The notes under the pieces: generated by a model
What the model was told of the DNA's origin: nothing
The model's database searches: none
Seen by the model: the letters and a program-made list of their open reading frames with translations, nothing else
NCBI GenBank assembly: GCA_017858135.1
Contig: JAFMBY010000009.1
Span: forward strand, 1 to 45,219
DNA length: 45,219 bases
Direction of reading: 5' to 3'
From: Porticoccaceae bacterium
GTDB lineage: Bacteria > Pseudomonadota > Gammaproteobacteria > Pseudomonadales > Porticoccaceae
Part shown: positions 17,170 through 27,232 of the stretch, piece by piece
Position numbering within the stretch: the stretch's first letter is position 1
Layout of the letters: the number at the start of each line of letters is the position of its first letter
Translations under genes and position numbers: made by a program

Positions 17170-18108
17170 TTAGCGGTGGGTTTTATGGATATAGCTGGCG
17201 GGATCGACTGTGCGACCATTTTTATACACTTCGAAGTGAACATGGGGGCCGGTGGAACGGCCCGAACTGCCCATGCGGGCAATCTGCTGGCCTTTTTTGA
17301 CGGTGCTGCCAAGCCTGACGAGATTTTCATCGTTGTGTGCATAGCGGGTGACATAGCCATCACTGTGGTTGATTTCAACCATTTTGCCATAACCGCTGCG
17401 ATTACCAGACCAGGTAACGACGCCCGAGGCGACAGCAATCACTTCTGAACCTTTTTTGCCGGCGAAATCAACGCCGCCGTGCCAGCGCTTGTCGCCGAGG
17501 AACGGATCGGTACGCATGCCGTAGGCCGATGACATCCAGCCTTTGGTAATCGGTGTGCCGGCAACCGTCTGCTCTTTCTTGAGCTTGTTGTCAGACATCA
17601 TTGAGGTGAGTATTTGCAGTTGCGATTCGCGATTATCCAGCTTGCGATCGAGTTGCTCGAACATGGTCGCCAACTCGCGCTGCATGGTCAATGGGTCGAT
17701 ATCACTCTGCAGCGGCGACTCTGGCCCACCAACACCGGGCGCATCGGAGAAATCAAATTCCCCCTCTTCTAAACTGGCGATCTGAGTCAGTCGCTCACCC
17801 AAGGCGTCGAGGCGAATCAGACGGGCACGCATTTCGGCGAGTTTGACGGTCATTGCCGACAGCGTGTCACTGGCTTCAGCCCGCCCGCTATCCACTTCTT
17901 GCTGCTGCAGAACGATCTCATGCTGCATGTCATTAATGCTATTTTCGAAGAGCAATTCCCAGCGACCATCGGCGATCTTGACGCCCATCATGGTGCCGGC
18001 GGCGACGGGTAGACCGAGCAACAACACAGACAGCAGTCCCTTGGCCCAACTATTGAGGCTCAGGGTGCGGACTTTTTCGGCCCGATTGCTGATAAGAATT
18101 ATTTTCAC
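17170..18108 (-). CDS. M23 family (LytM-type) membrane-anchored metallopeptidase
   Basis: The 312-aa protein has a short cytosolic N-terminus, one membrane segment (about 23-43), a periplasmic coiled-coil-prone region (about 55-180) and a C-terminal LytM domain. The zinc and catalytic residues are intact: H210 and D214 (WHGGVDFAG), H289 and H291 (GPHVHFEVY). It is therefore likely an active peptidoglycan endopeptidase, not an EnvC-like degenerate activator. It sits between lpxC and secA, a place used by similar M23 genes in pseudomonads. The precise cross-link cut and its partner are unknown. ATG 18108 is a reasonable start because the charged residues precede the membrane helix. Confidence 0.88.
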   Translation of the reverse strand: MKIILISNRAEKVRTLSLNSWAKGLLSVLLLGLPVAAGTMMGVKIADGRWELLFENSINDMQHEIVLQQQEVDSGRAEASDTLSAMTVKLAEMRARLIRLDALGERLTQIASLEEGEFDFSDAPGVGGPESPLQSDIDPLTMQRELATMFEQLDRKLDNRESQLQILTSMMSDNKLKKEQTVAGTPITKGWMSSAYGMRTDPFLGDKRWHGGVDFAGKKGSEVIAVASGVVTWSGNRSGYGKMVEINHSDGYVTRYAHNDENLVRLGSTVKKGQQIARMGSSGRSTGPHVHFEVYKNGRTVDPASYIHKTHR

Positions 18109-18179
18109 TGTTTGTCGCTGTCCGTCTTTTAATTCTAACTAGCCATACGCATTGGTTATGGCGCTGCTATTTTATCTGG

Positions 18180-19085
18180 CTAGCTCGCTTTCATATAGTT
18201 TATCGGTACATCTTGCGGGTTGTCTATAAAAGTGACGACTTCCCAAGCATCAGTGTCGGCAATCAGCGCACGCAGCGAGGCATTATTGAGTGCGTGACCG
18301 GATTTGTGCGCGTCAAATTCGCCAATCAAGCTGTTGCCAAGCAGATAGAGGTCGCCAATCGCATCGAGAATTTTGTGTTTTACAAATTCATCTTCATAGC
18401 GCAGGCCGTCTTCATTCAAGATCTGAAATTCATCGACCACGATGGCATTTTCAAAACTGCCGCCACGCGCCAAGCCCACTGAGCGCAAATATTCAAATTC
18501 GTGCATAAATCCGAAGGTTCTGGCGCGGCTGACTTCTTTGACGAAAGAGGTAGTGGAAAAATCAAAGCTGGCTTTCAATGTCTGACTTTTAAATACTGGG
18601 TGGTCAAACTCAATGGCAAAGTTAACTTTGAAGCCATCGAAGGGCTTAAAGGTAGTCACTTTGTCATCTATGCGGGTCGTGACGTTGCGCTTGACGCGAA
18701 TAAATTTCTTCGGCGCATCCTGCTCGCAGATGCCCGCGGATTGCAATAAGAATACGAAGGGTCCGGCGCTGCCATCCATAATCGGCACTTCGGGGGCGGA
18801 GACGTCAACAATCACGTTGTCGATGCCAAGGCCGGCAAATGCTGACAGCAGGTGCTCGACGGTAGAGACGCGAACATCACCGTTCATCAATGTGGTGGAG
18901 AGTTTGGTGTCGCCAACGTTTTCAGCTTTGGCCTGAATCTCAACAACGGGGTCGAGGTCGGTGCGACGGAAGACAATACCCGTATCCGGTGCAGCGGGAT
19001 GCAGAGTCAAATAGACCTTCTCACCGGTGTGGAGGCCCACGCCGGTTGCACGTATTGCGTTTTTCAACGTGCGCTGCTTGATCAT
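18180..19085 (-). CDS. lpxC: UDP-3-O-acyl-N-acetylglucosamine deacetylase
   Basis: The 301-aa zinc amidase catalyses the committed step of lipid A synthesis. Zinc ligands are H78 (STVEHLLSA) and H237/D241 ([10 protein letters not shown]), and the DGSAGPF loop is at 104-110. Length matches the E. coli enzyme (305 aa). The C-terminus is short and ends YMKAS; in E. coli the C-terminal tail governs FtsH turnover, and I cannot tell whether that applies. It has its own likely promoter in the 108-nt gap after ftsZ. Confidence 0.97.
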   Translation of the reverse strand: MIKQRTLKNAIRATGVGLHTGEKVYLTLHPAAPDTGIVFRRTDLDPVVEIQAKAENVGDTKLSTTLMNGDVRVSTVEHLLSAFAGLGIDNVIVDVSAPEVPIMDGSAGPFVFLLQSAGICEQDAPKKFIRVKRNVTTRIDDKVTTFKPFDGFKVNFAIEFDHPVFKSQTLKASFDFSTTSFVKEVSRARTFGFMHEFEYLRSVGLARGGSFENAIVVDEFQILNEDGLRYEDEFVKHKILDAIGDLYLLGNSLIGEFDAHKSGHALNNASLRALIADTDAWEVVTFIDNPQDVPINYMKAS

Positions 19086-19112
19086 CGCGAGCTCTCTTGA
19101 GGAAAGCCCAGA

Positions 19113-19121
19113 ATATTACCA
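19113..19121 (-). promoter_or_regulatory. Candidate extended -10 promoter of lpxC
   Basis: On the minus strand TGGTAATAT is an extended -10 like element; the start of transcription would be near 19106, about 20 nt before the lpxC ATG. The -35 region is weak. Seen as a motif only. Confidence 0.38.
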
Positions 19122-19193
19122 GAGATACCCCCCATCACCAAGATTTTAAATCTGAGGCGAAGATGACGGGGGACTCCGTTTAGAGGTCGGTTA

Positions 19194-20360
19194 TCAGTCC
19201 GCTTGCTTGCGCAAGAAGGCTGGAACATCGAGATAATCGAGCTCTGGATCAGCTTGCATATCAATCTTGCGCGCGGTTGATTGTCCGGCACCCTGACCAC
19301 GTCTGGTGACGGTTGGCTTGACTAAACTCCCGTAGTCAACCTCTCCGCGAGCGGTGCGAGGTGGATTATCTACTACCACACTCATCGGACCGCGCTTCTC
19401 GCCAGGCTCTTGCAGACCAGTTGCGACAACGGTGACACGCAGTTGATCGGCCAGCTCTGGATCAAACACGCTTCCGACAATAACGGTGGCGTCTTCGTCA
19501 GAGAAGTCGCGGATAATATTGCCGACATCTTCAAACTCACCCAGTGTGAGGTCATAACCACTGGTAATATTGACCAGAATACCTTTGGCACCCTGCAGAT
19601 TGATGTCTTCCAGCAGCGGGCACTTAATGGCGCTCTCTGCGGCGACAACTGCGCGATCTTCACCACTGGCTTCACCAGTACCCATCATCGCCATGCCCAT
19701 CTCTGACATCACTGTGCGTACGTCGGCAAAGTCGACGTTGATAAGACCTTCGAGAAGGATCAGATCAGCAATACCCTGAACGGCACCGAAGAGCACATTA
19801 TTGGCCTGCTTAAAGGCGTTGAGTACGGTCATGTCTTTGCCGAGAACCTGAAGCAGCTTCTCATTGGGGACAATAATCAGCGAGTCGACGCGCTCTTTTA
19901 GCTGCGCGATACCCTGATTGGCAATATCCATACGCTTGCGACCTTCAAAGGCAAACGGACGCGTCACCACACCAACAGTGAGAATACCCATCTGTTTGGC
20001 GACTTCGGCAATGACTGGCGCCGCACCTGTTCCGGTACCACCACCCATGCCGGCCGTGATAAACACCATATCGGCGCCTTCAATTGCCTGGGCTATGCGC
20101 TCTTTGTCTTCCAGAGCGGCCTGACGACCGACTTCAGGATTAGCACCGGCACCGAGACCTTTGGTCAAGGTTCCACCCAACTGCAATACCGTGGCATTGG
20201 TCAGATCATTGAGTGATTGGGCATCGGTGTTAGCGCAGATAAACTGCACGCCATCGATATTGCCTTCCATCATATGACGGACTGCGTTGCCGCCGCCGCC
20301 GCCAACTCCGATTACTTTAATATCTGCATTCTTTGGAATGCTCTCTACTAGTTCAAACAT
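19194..20360 (-). CDS. ftsZ: Cell division GTPase FtsZ
   Basis: The 388-aa tubulin homologue polymerises into the Z ring. Present are the N-terminal [10 protein letters not shown] loop (18-26), the tubulin signature GGGTGTG (106-112), the T7 synergy loop NVDFADV (208-214) with the catalytic Asp, a variable linker (about 318-370) and the conserved C-terminal peptide [14 protein letters not shown] that binds FtsA and ZipA. Length is typical. The RBS AAGGGGAAA precedes the start, 57 nt after ftsA. Confidence 0.98.
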   Translation of the reverse strand: MFELVESIPKNADIKVIGVGGGGGNAVRHMMEGNIDGVQFICANTDAQSLNDLTNATVLQLGGTLTKGLGAGANPEVGRQAALEDKERIAQAIEGADMVFITAGMGGGTGTGAAPVIAEVAKQMGILTVGVVTRPFAFEGRKRMDIANQGIAQLKERVDSLIIVPNEKLLQVLGKDMTVLNAFKQANNVLFGAVQGIADLILLEGLINVDFADVRTVMSEMGMAMMGTGEASGEDRAVVAAESAIKCPLLEDINLQGAKGILVNITSGYDLTLGEFEDVGNIIRDFSDEDATVIVGSVFDPELADQLRVTVVATGLQEPGEKRGPMSVVVDNPPRTARGEVDYGSLVKPTVTRRGQGAGQSTARKIDMQADPELDYLDVPAFLRKQAD

Positions 20361-20417
20361 AGGTTTCCCCTTTTGCGCCTCTCAATTAAAAACAATAGTC
20401 ATCAGTGTTGATGACCT

Positions 20418-21653
20418 TTACATACCACCCTGAATCCAGGCTTTCATTTTGTTAAGCCAGCTTTGCTTTGGTCCCTTACTTGAATCCCCTTGACTCTGCC
20501 TGCGCTGAGCCTGAGCTCCAAAATGCAGCAGGCCAACACCAGTTGAATAGATCGGATTGTTGACCACGTCCGATAGACCCTTGATGTTGACCGGTGTGCC
20601 GATTCGCACTGGCATATGGAAGATTTCCTCTGCCAGTTCAACCACACCTTCCATCTTCGATGTCCCGCCGGTGAGTACAACACCCGCGGCAATCAATTCT
20701 TCAAACCCGCTGCGTCGCAATTCAGCTTGAATCAACGTAAACAACTCGTCGTAGCGCGGCTCAACCACCTCGGCGAGCGACTGACGCGACAGATCGCGCG
20801 CTTCTCGATCACCGACACTGGGCACTTTCACGGTCTCTTCTGGACGTGCCAGTTTGGCCAGTGCACAGGCATATTTAATTTTCAGCTCTTCTGCATGCGG
20901 CGTCGGTGTGCGCAGCGCCATGGCGATATCATTGGTCACCTGATCACCGGCAATTGGTATCACGCCGGTGTAGCGAATCGCGCCTTCGGTATAAATAGCG
21001 ATATCTGAGGTGCCGCCGCCAATATCGACCAGCGCCACACCGAGCTGTTTTTCGTCCTCGGTGAGTACTGCGGAGCTGGAGGCCAATTGCTCTAGAATGA
21101 TGTCTTCCACTTCAAGCCCGCAGCGACGGATACATTTCTTAATGTTCTGCGCGGCATTGGCGGCACAGGTAACTAGATGCACTTTGGCTTCAAGGCGCAC
21201 GCCTGACATACCGATGGGCTCGTGAACACCCTCCTGGTTGTCGATAATAAATTCCTGCGACAGCACGTGAAGAATTTCTTGGTCAGCGGGAATCGCCACG
21301 GCTCTGGCGGCATCGAGAACTCGATCGACATCCAGCTCCTGCACTTCGCGATCGCGAATCGCGACGATGCCATGGGAGTTGAGACTGCGGATGTGGCTAC
21401 CTGCAATGCCGGCATAGACCGAATGTATTGAGCAGCCTGCCATCAACTCAGCCTCTTCAATAGCGCGCTGAATTGAGTTAACGGTGGCTTCAATATTGAC
21501 TACCACGCCCTTCTTCAATCCCGATGAGGGATAGCTTCCGGTACCGATAATCTCGATCTCGCCGCGCTCGCTAACGGAACCGACGATGGCGACGATTTTC
21601 GAGGTACCGATATCGAGCCCGACGATCATATTTTCTTCATTTTCACTGGCCAT
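20418..21653 (-). CDS. ftsA: Cell division actin-like protein FtsA
   Basis: The 411-aa ATP-binding protein tethers FtsZ to the membrane and recruits later division proteins. It begins IVGLDIGTSKIVAIVG (phosphate 1 loop), has VDIGGGTSDIAIY (phosphate 2), the VVLTGGTSKMEG adenosine motif, and ends with an amphipathic helix SWLNKMKAWIQGGM that would insert into the membrane. It lies 23 nt after ftsQ and precedes ftsZ in the normal order. Confidence 0.98.
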   Translation of the reverse strand: MASENEENMIVGLDIGTSKIVAIVGSVSERGEIEIIGTGSYPSSGLKKGVVVNIEATVNSIQRAIEEAELMAGCSIHSVYAGIAGSHIRSLNSHGIVAIRDREVQELDVDRVLDAARAVAIPADQEILHVLSQEFIIDNQEGVHEPIGMSGVRLEAKVHLVTCAANAAQNIKKCIRRCGLEVEDIILEQLASSSAVLTEDEKQLGVALVDIGGGTSDIAIYTEGAIRYTGVIPIAGDQVTNDIAMALRTPTPHAEELKIKYACALAKLARPEETVKVPSVGDREARDLSRQSLAEVVEPRYDELFTLIQAELRRSGFEELIAAGVVLTGGTSKMEGVVELAEEIFHMPVRIGTPVNIKGLSDVVNNPIYSTGVGLLHFGAQAQRRQSQGDSSKGPKQSWLNKMKAWIQGGM

Positions 21654-21676
21654 ATTTTAACCTCACCAACTCTCTG

Positions 21677-22573
21677 TTATGCCTGAACAGGGGCTGTTAT
21701 GTTGTTTTGCGCAATATTTTGTGCAGTGTCTTCTGGATTGCCTTCTGGATTGCCTTCTGAAGTGCCTTCTGAACTGTCTTGTCTAGTAAATCTATTGCCG
21801 TCGTCACGGCGCTCATTCTGCGTCGTCGCCAGTGCAGCACTCTTCCATGCCACGGCCAGCCCATTGGGGTAACGCAGGTCGATGCTTTCAATCCTCGCGA
21901 GTTGTTGATTGAGGCCCGCCGCCCACACCAGATTAAAGCGACGGATTTTTTCGCTGACCTCATCGCGGCCAATAACCATGCGCAACTCGCGCGCCGTATC
22001 GATAAACCAAACACCGAGATTGTCACGGCGCAGCTCGACAATCTTCAGTCCGGTGGGGATCAGCAATTCAGCCATCAACTGGTAGCTCTGCATCATTTCT
22101 CGTGAGGTGCCAGCCTCAGTGCGCAGCACCGGCAGCGCCCCGAGATGACTATTGTTTTCAATTAACAGCTCTTCACCGAGGCGGTTGAGAAAGCCCTTCT
22201 CACCCCAACGCGCAATCGGAACCTCTTCGGTTACTTCAACTTTTAAGATCGACGGCCACTCGCGGCGAACATTTACCTCGCTGACCCAGGGGTGCGCACG
22301 CAGGACATCACTGAGACCCGCGAGATCGACACTTAAAAAGCCGCCATCCACTTCGCCCGCAACCAGTGCGCTGAGGTCCGCGGGCTGCAAATAGGTAAAA
22401 TCACCACCGATCATGACGTTGGTCAGCGGCTTGTCGATCTGTTTGTACAGCAGACTGCCGCCGTAACCCACGGTCACTAACACCGCCGCGAGCATAATGC
22501 GCGCTAAGTAACTGCCCGCAGCTGAGCTTGACTGTGCGTTTGATTGCCTGTCGCGGCGACTGTTGCTAACCAT
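21677..22573 (-). CDS. ftsQ: Cell division protein FtsQ
   Basis: The 298-aa bitopic protein has a basic cytosolic N-terminus, one membrane helix (about 24-44), a POTRA domain (LTNVMIGGDFTYL...) and the FtsQ beta domain. It links FtsL/FtsB and early division proteins in the divisome. The start overlaps the ddl stop by 1 nt (TAATG). The C-terminal tail (about 255-298) is unusual: a Ser/Glu/Gly/Asn/Pro/Gln-rich stretch coded by a 12-bp tandem repeat (EGTSEGNPEGNPED). The tail falls after the conserved beta domain and is likely disordered. Confidence 0.93.
   Translation of the reverse strand: MVSNSRRDRQSNAQSSSAAGSYLARIMLAAVLVTVGYGGSLLYKQIDKPLTNVMIGGDFTYLQPADLSALVAGEVDGGFLSVDLAGLSDVLRAHPWVSEVNVRREWPSILKVEVTEEVPIARWGEKGFLNRLGEELLIENNSHLGALPVLRTEAGTSREMMQSYQLMAELLIPTGLKIVELRRDNLGVWFIDTARELRMVIGRDEVSEKIRRFNLVWAAGLNQQLARIESIDLRYPNGLAVAWKSAALATTQNERRDDGNRFTRQDSSEGTSEGNPEGNPEDTAQNIAQNNITAPVQA
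21727..21786. repeat. 12-bp tandem repeat in the 3' end of ftsQ
   Basis: Four clear copies of a 12-mer (forms TGTCTTCTGGAT, TGCCTTCTGGAT, TGCCTTCTGAAG, TGCCTTCTGAAC on the plus strand) run head to tail, followed by a decayed fifth copy. The unit is a multiple of 3, so copy changes keep the frame. It codes for repeated S-E-G-x / P-E-G-N type residues in the FtsQ tail. Confidence 0.9.
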
Positions 22574-23481
22574 TACAGCGACCCCTCAAGAATTTTTTCC
22601 ACCAGCTGATCGAAACTCAACCCAGCGGCTTTGGCGGCCATGGGCACCAGACTGTGACTGGTCATGCCAGGAACTGTGTTGACCTCGAGTAACTGGAATT
22701 GGCCAGCACTATCCACCATGACATCGACCCGCCCCCAGCCGCGACAACCGACTGAATTAAAGGCCTGTAAACATAGCGCTTGCAGCTCCTGCTCGCGGGT
22801 CTCGGACAATTCGCTGGGACACAGATACTGAGTCTGATTGGAGAAATATTTTGCCTGATAGTCGTAAAACTCAGCATTCGACTCAATTCGAATTGAAGGC
22901 AATATCTGGCCGTCTAAAATCGCCACGGTGTACTCGGGTCCGGGCAGCAGTGGCTCGGCAATCACTGAGGTGTTGTACTGAGATGCTTCTAACCAGGCTG
23001 CCTGTAACTGCTCTGGTGTCTGCGCGCGACTCATACCGATACTGGACCCTTCAGCCGCGGGTTTGACCATTGTATTACCGCCCAAGCGCTGAAGCACGGC
23101 AGACCAATCTGAGTCGGCATCGAGCAGTGCAAAATCGCTGGTGGGCAAGCCCATACCCTGCCACATCTGCTTGCAGCGCAACTTGTCCATGGCCAGTGCA
23201 GAGGCCAACACACCGCTGCCGGTATACGGCAGATTGAGATATTCCAGCGCACCCTGCAGCGTGCCGTCCTCACCGCCAGGTCCGTGCAGCGCAATAAATA
23301 CGCGATCCAATTGATAATCGGGTAGCCTTTGCAACAGGTTTTCACCGGCATCAATAGCGACCACATCGACCGCTAAATTGAGCAGTGCCTGATGTACAGC
23401 GTCACCACTCATCAGCGACACTTCGCGCTCCGATGAGGTGCCACCATAGAGCAGACCGACGCGACCAAATTGTTGACTCAT
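22573..23481 (-). CDS. ddl: D-alanine--D-alanine ligase
   Basis: The 302-aa ATP-grasp ligase makes D-Ala-D-Ala for the murein pentapeptide. Motifs include [14 protein letters not shown] near the N-terminus, [14 protein letters not shown] (63-76), the [12 protein letters not shown] grasp segment and the C-terminal metal site [20 protein letters not shown]. Length matches DdlB (306 aa). It overlaps murC by 4 nt and ftsQ by 1 nt, the DdlB position within dcw clusters. Confidence 0.97.
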   Translation of the reverse strand: MSQQFGRVGLLYGGTSSEREVSLMSGDAVHQALLNLAVDVVAIDAGENLLQRLPDYQLDRVFIALHGPGGEDGTLQGALEYLNLPYTGSGVLASALAMDKLRCKQMWQGMGLPTSDFALLDADSDWSAVLQRLGGNTMVKPAAEGSSIGMSRAQTPEQLQAAWLEASQYNTSVIAEPLLPGPEYTVAILDGQILPSIRIESNAEFYDYQAKYFSNQTQYLCPSELSETREQELQALCLQAFNSVGCRGWGRVDVMVDSAGQFQLLEVNTVPGMTSHSLVPMAAKAAGLSFDQLVEKILEGSL

Positions 23482-24929
23482 TCGGTCACCTCCAGATTAG
23501 CGGCAATACCCAACCCGCCCTCGGCCAACAGCGCGACCAATTTATTAACACTGCCGGCGCCCTGGGTAATCACTAGATCGTTGTCTCGCACTAGCTCATG
23601 CAACAGTGCCGGCACTTCCTCGATGGTCTCGGCATAGATTGGGTCGACAGCGCCGCGCTGGCGGATACTGCCAGACAAGTTTTTGCTGCTGGCTCCGACG
23701 ATCGCTTCTTCACCAGCCGGGTAGACGGCCAACAGGATCAGCACATCCACTTCTGCCAGCACTTTGACAAAGTCTTCATAGAGATCGCGGGTGCGCGTAT
23801 AGCGATGGGGCTGGAAAATCATCACCAGACGCTTGTCCGGCCAGCCACCGCGCACCGCGTCGACGGTGGCTTTGATTTCTGTCGGATGATGACCATAGTC
23901 GTCCACCAACATAGCCGTGCCACCAGCTGGCAGCTGGTAATCGCCGTAAATTTCAAAGCGCCGACCGACCCCGCAGAAACTGCTTAAACCTGCGATAATC
24001 GCGCGGTCAGAGATACCTTCATCACTGGCGACGGCAATCGCCGCAGCGGCATTGAGAGCATTGTGACGACCGGGAATATTAAGGCTGATCTCAAGTGGCA
24101 CGAGTCCATCTGGGCGTTCAATCACAAAGTGCGAGTGACGCTGATCGACGGTCAGATCACGAATACGATAGGCCGCATCTTCACTAAAGCCATAGGTGAG
24201 CATTGGCCGCGCGACATCGACCAGCAGATCGCGAATCACCGGATCGTCGATACACATCACCGCCAATCCATAGAAAGGCAGGTTGTGTAAAAACTCGATA
24301 TAGGTTTTCGTCAGGCGGCTGAAGTCGAAGCCGTAGGTTTCCATGTGATCGGCTTCGATATTGGTGACCACGGCAACCATCGGCTGCAGATGCAGGAATG
24401 AGGCATCGCTCTCGTCCGCCTCGGCGACCAGATAGCGGCTGCCACCCAGCTGGGCATTAGTACCGGCGCTGTTGACCCGGCCACCGACCACAAAGGTTGG
24501 GTCGCGGCCATCTTCAGCCAGAATAGCGGTAATCAAACTGGTGGTGGTGGTCTTGCCGTGCGTGCCGGCGATGGCGATGCCGTGGCGATAGCGCATCAGT
24601 TCGGCGAGCATTTCAGCGCGGCGCACCACCGGAATACCCTGCGCGCGCGCGGCGGCAATTTCTGTATTTTCGACCGTCACTGCCGAGGATTTAACCACCA
24701 CATTGGCGCCAACGATATTCTCTTCACTGTGACCGATAAATACGGTGGCACCGGCGTCTCGGAGGCGCTCAATGCTCGGGCCCTGATTGATATCCGAGCC
24801 GGAAATGTCGTAGCCCTGGTTGAGCAATACTTCAGCGATGCCGCACATGCCGCTGCCGCCGATACCGACAAAATGGATGCGTTTGATACGGCGCATTTCA
24901 GGCGGTTGGAAATGACTGTTATCAGGCAT
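23478..24929 (-). CDS. murC: UDP-N-acetylmuramate--L-alanine ligase
   Basis: MurC adds L-Ala to UDP-MurNAc, the first peptide step. It has the N-terminal [23 protein letters not shown] fold start, the P-loop [10 protein letters not shown] (121-130) and [11 protein letters not shown] start at ATG 24929 (483 aa), not at 25055 as in the ORF track: the extra 42 residues are translated murG in another frame and have no MurC similarity. With this start the gene overlaps the murG stop by 8 nt. Length agrees with E. coli MurC (491 aa). Confidence 0.96.
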   Translation of the reverse strand: MPDNSHFQPPEMRRIKRIHFVGIGGSGMCGIAEVLLNQGYDISGSDINQGPSIERLRDAGATVFIGHSEENIVGANVVVKSSAVTVENTEIAAARAQGIPVVRRAEMLAELMRYRHGIAIAGTHGKTTTTSLITAILAEDGRDPTFVVGGRVNSAGTNAQLGGSRYLVAEADESDASFLHLQPMVAVVTNIEADHMETYGFDFSRLTKTYIEFLHNLPFYGLAVMCIDDPVIRDLLVDVARPMLTYGFSEDAAYRIRDLTVDQRHSHFVIERPDGLVPLEISLNIPGRHNALNAAAAIAVASDEGISDRAIIAGLSSFCGVGRRFEIYGDYQLPAGGTAMLVDDYGHHPTEIKATVDAVRGGWPDKRLVMIFQPHRYTRTRDLYEDFVKVLAEVDVLILLAVYPAGEEAIVGASSKNLSGSIRQRGAVDPIYAETIEEVPALLHELVRDNDLVITQGAGSVNKLVALLAEGGLGIAANLEVTE

Positions 24930-26064
24930 TTGCCACCTCCAGACAGACCGCTGCGACTCTTTCTGCAGCACCAATTTTTGCCAGTTCGCGAGCTCGCATA
25001 GCCATTTGCAAACGGCGATCACTGTCCGCACAGAGCGCCGAGATCTGCTCGGCAAGCAACGCAGGAGTGAGATCGCCCTGCGCTATCATCTGAGCGGCAC
25101 CCTGACCGACCAATAATTCGCCATTAACCGTTTGATGATCGTCAATGGCGTAGGGAAATGGAATTAACAGCGCACCGAGACCGGCGCAGGTTAGCTCGGC
25201 GCAAGTTAACGCACCGGCGCGACAAATAGCAAAGTCGGCCCAACCGTAGGCTTCGTCCATTTGCGTAATAAAGGCGACCACCTCGGCGCTAACGCCGGCT
25301 GCATCATAGAGCGCCTGAGTCTCAGCGCAATGTAACTTGCCGGTCTGGTGACGAACCTGAGGACGCTGACTCGGCTCTATCAATGCCAGTGCAGCAGGCA
25401 ACATCTGATTGATCGCCAGTGCACCGCGACTGCCGCCCAACACCAGTAGACGAGGCAGCCCTTCGCGGCCGGCGAAGCGCTGCTGTGGAGGCGGCAGAGT
25501 GGCAATAGCCGGACGTACTGGATTACCGCACCACTCGCCACGGGCCAGTGCACCAGGAAAGCCTTGCATGACTCGGCGGGCAATCCGCGCGACCAGTTTA
25601 TTGGTCGTACCGGCAACAGAATTTTGTTCGTGAATCACAATCGGAATGCCTTTAAGACGAGCTGCCACAGCACCCGGTCCGGAGGCAAAACCACCCATAC
25701 CCAGAACCACCTGCGGCTGGAAATCACTCAGCACTTTTAGTGCCTGACGAATGGAACGCCACAGCAATATTGGCGCTCTTATCAAGGCGCTGAGTCCGCG
25801 ACCGCGAATGCCCTCAATATCCAGACAGTGCAGAGTAATACCGGCGGCCGGCACCAGTTCCGACTCGATGCCGCGCTGGGTACCAAGCCATGAGATCGCG
25901 ATACTTGCCGCGCGCAGTTGATCGGCGACGGCGAGCGCCGGGAACACATGTCCGCCGGTACCGCCGGCCATAATCATGATGCGACCTTTTATAGATGGCG
26001 TGTCCATAGATAAAGTGTCCATCGATGTCGGCTGCATAGATTGGCTGTGTGTATTAGCGACCAC
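24922..26064 (-). CDS. murG: UDP-GlcNAc:lipid I N-acetylglucosaminyl transferase
   Basis: MurG converts lipid I to lipid II on the cytosolic face of the inner membrane. It has the glycine loop [13 protein letters not shown], a second G-loop [10 protein letters not shown] and the [12 protein letters not shown] acceptor motif, with the donor-site region [16 protein letters not shown] start at GTG 26064 because AGGAGGG lies 7 nt upstream; the ORF track's TTG at 26082 is before this RBS. This gives 380 aa and an 11-nt overlap with ftsW. About 20 N-terminal residues (repeating [11 protein letters not shown]) exceed E. coli MurG, so ATG 26037, 26022 or 26007 are other possible starts. Confidence 0.95.
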   Translation of the reverse strand: MVANTHSQSMQPTSMDTLSMDTPSIKGRIMIMAGGTGGHVFPALAVADQLRAASIAISWLGTQRGIESELVPAAGITLHCLDIEGIRGRGLSALIRAPILLWRSIRQALKVLSDFQPQVVLGMGGFASGPGAVAARLKGIPIVIHEQNSVAGTTNKLVARIARRVMQGFPGALARGEWCGNPVRPAIATLPPPQQRFAGREGLPRLLVLGGSRGALAINQMLPAALALIEPSQRPQVRHQTGKLHCAETQALYDAAGVSAEVVAFITQMDEAYGWADFAICRAGALTCAELTCAGLGALLIPFPYAIDDHQTVNGELLVGQGAAQMIAQGDLTPALLAEQISALCADSDRRLQMAMRARELAKIGAAERVAAVCLEVANA

Positions 26065-27232
26065 GGCGCACCCTCCTGACAACCTGAGTATCCGGATGTA
26101 ACTCGTGACCGATGCGCAGCATCATGCCAACCATGGCGCAGGTCACCATTAGACTGCTGCCGCCGTAACTAACGAATGGTAGGGTCAGACCTTTGGTTGG
26201 CAAGAACCCGGCATTGACGCCAAGATTAATCAATGTCTGGCCGCTGATTAGGCAGCCAAAGCCGATCAGTACAAAAGCGCCATACCAGTATTCCTGAGTC
26301 ACCGCCTGTTTACTCAGGCTAAAGATGCGCTGCACCAGCAGCACATAGAGACCGAGCAGGCAGAGGACACCAATAAAGCCAAATTCTTCGGCGAAAATAG
26401 CGAACACAAAGTCAGTGTGAGCTTCAGGCAAATAGAGCATTTTCTGCACTGACTGGCCGAGACCAACACCAAACCATTCGCCGCGACCAAAGGCGATCAA
26501 CGACTGCGTGAGCTGGTAGCCAGAGTTAAACTGATCGGACCAGGGGTCGAGGAAGGTGCTCAGGCGCGCCATGCGATAAGGTGCCGATTCGGCAAACAGA
26601 ACCAGTACTGAGGAACCGGCTAACACCAGCCCAAGGTAGTGCCACAGTTTGATACCGGATAAAAACAGCATCGCCATAAAGGTGCACGAAAGTACCACTA
26701 GCGAGCCGAAGTCCGGCTCCATCAACAGTAAAAACAGCGGCACTAACAGCACGCCCAATGGCTTCGCCCAGTCGCGCCAGTCATCACCAAAGTGGTCGCG
26801 ATTATTGGCGAAGTAGCTGGCCATAAATACTACGGTGGCGACCTTGGCTAATTCGGAGACCTGCAAGGTCATGCCGCCGAGACTGAGCCAGCGTCGACTA
26901 CCGTTGACCTCGCGTCCGATACCCGGGATCAGCACAATAAAAAGTAGCAATATGGCTAACAACATCCACAGTCGACTGTACTGCGACCAGATACTCGGCG
27001 GCGTGAAAAAGGTAACCGCCATGGCCGATAGCGCGACAAGCAGGTAGATTGCATGGCGCTTTACAAAATAGAATTCATTGTTGTAATTGTGCTCGGCATA
27101 ACTGAATGAGGCAGAGGCCACCATGGTCAGTCCAATCGACATCAACGCTAAAGCCGACACTAACAGCAAACTATCAATGCGCCAGCTGCTGCGCGTGGAG
27201 CCGGAGAAATTAAGCGGCAGGGTTACATTCAT
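26054..27232 (-). CDS. ftsW: Lipid II polymerase / septal glycosyltransferase FtsW (SEDS)
   Basis: This SEDS-family protein has about 10 membrane helices and works with FtsI to polymerise septal peptidoglycan. The long periplasmic loop (APYRMARLSTFLDPW, then GRGEWFGVGLGQSVQK) and LPEAHTDFVFAIFAEEFGFIG with the catalytic region Asp are typical. I start at ATG 27232 (392 aa; MNVTLPLNF), which overlaps the murD stop in an ATGA; the ORF track start at 27265 lies inside murD. The order murD-ftsW-murG is standard. Confidence 0.95.
   Translation of the reverse strand: MNVTLPLNFSGSTRSSWRIDSLLLVSALALMSIGLTMVASASFSYAEHNYNNEFYFVKRHAIYLLVALSAMAVTFFTPPSIWSQYSRLWMLLAILLLFIVLIPGIGREVNGSRRWLSLGGMTLQVSELAKVATVVFMASYFANNRDHFGDDWRDWAKPLGVLLVPLFLLLMEPDFGSLVVLSCTFMAMLFLSGIKLWHYLGLVLAGSSVLVLFAESAPYRMARLSTFLDPWSDQFNSGYQLTQSLIAFGRGEWFGVGLGQSVQKMLYLPEAHTDFVFAIFAEEFGFIGVLCLLGLYVLLVQRIFSLSKQAVTQEYWYGAFVLIGFGCLISGQTLINLGVNAGFLPTKGLTLPFVSYGGSSLMVTCAMVGMMLRIGHELHPDTQVVRRVRRGR

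Noticed and set aside
24930-25055. N-terminal extension of murC in the ORF track
   Set aside because: The 42 residues are an out-of-frame reading of murG; MurC similarity begins at ATG 24929.
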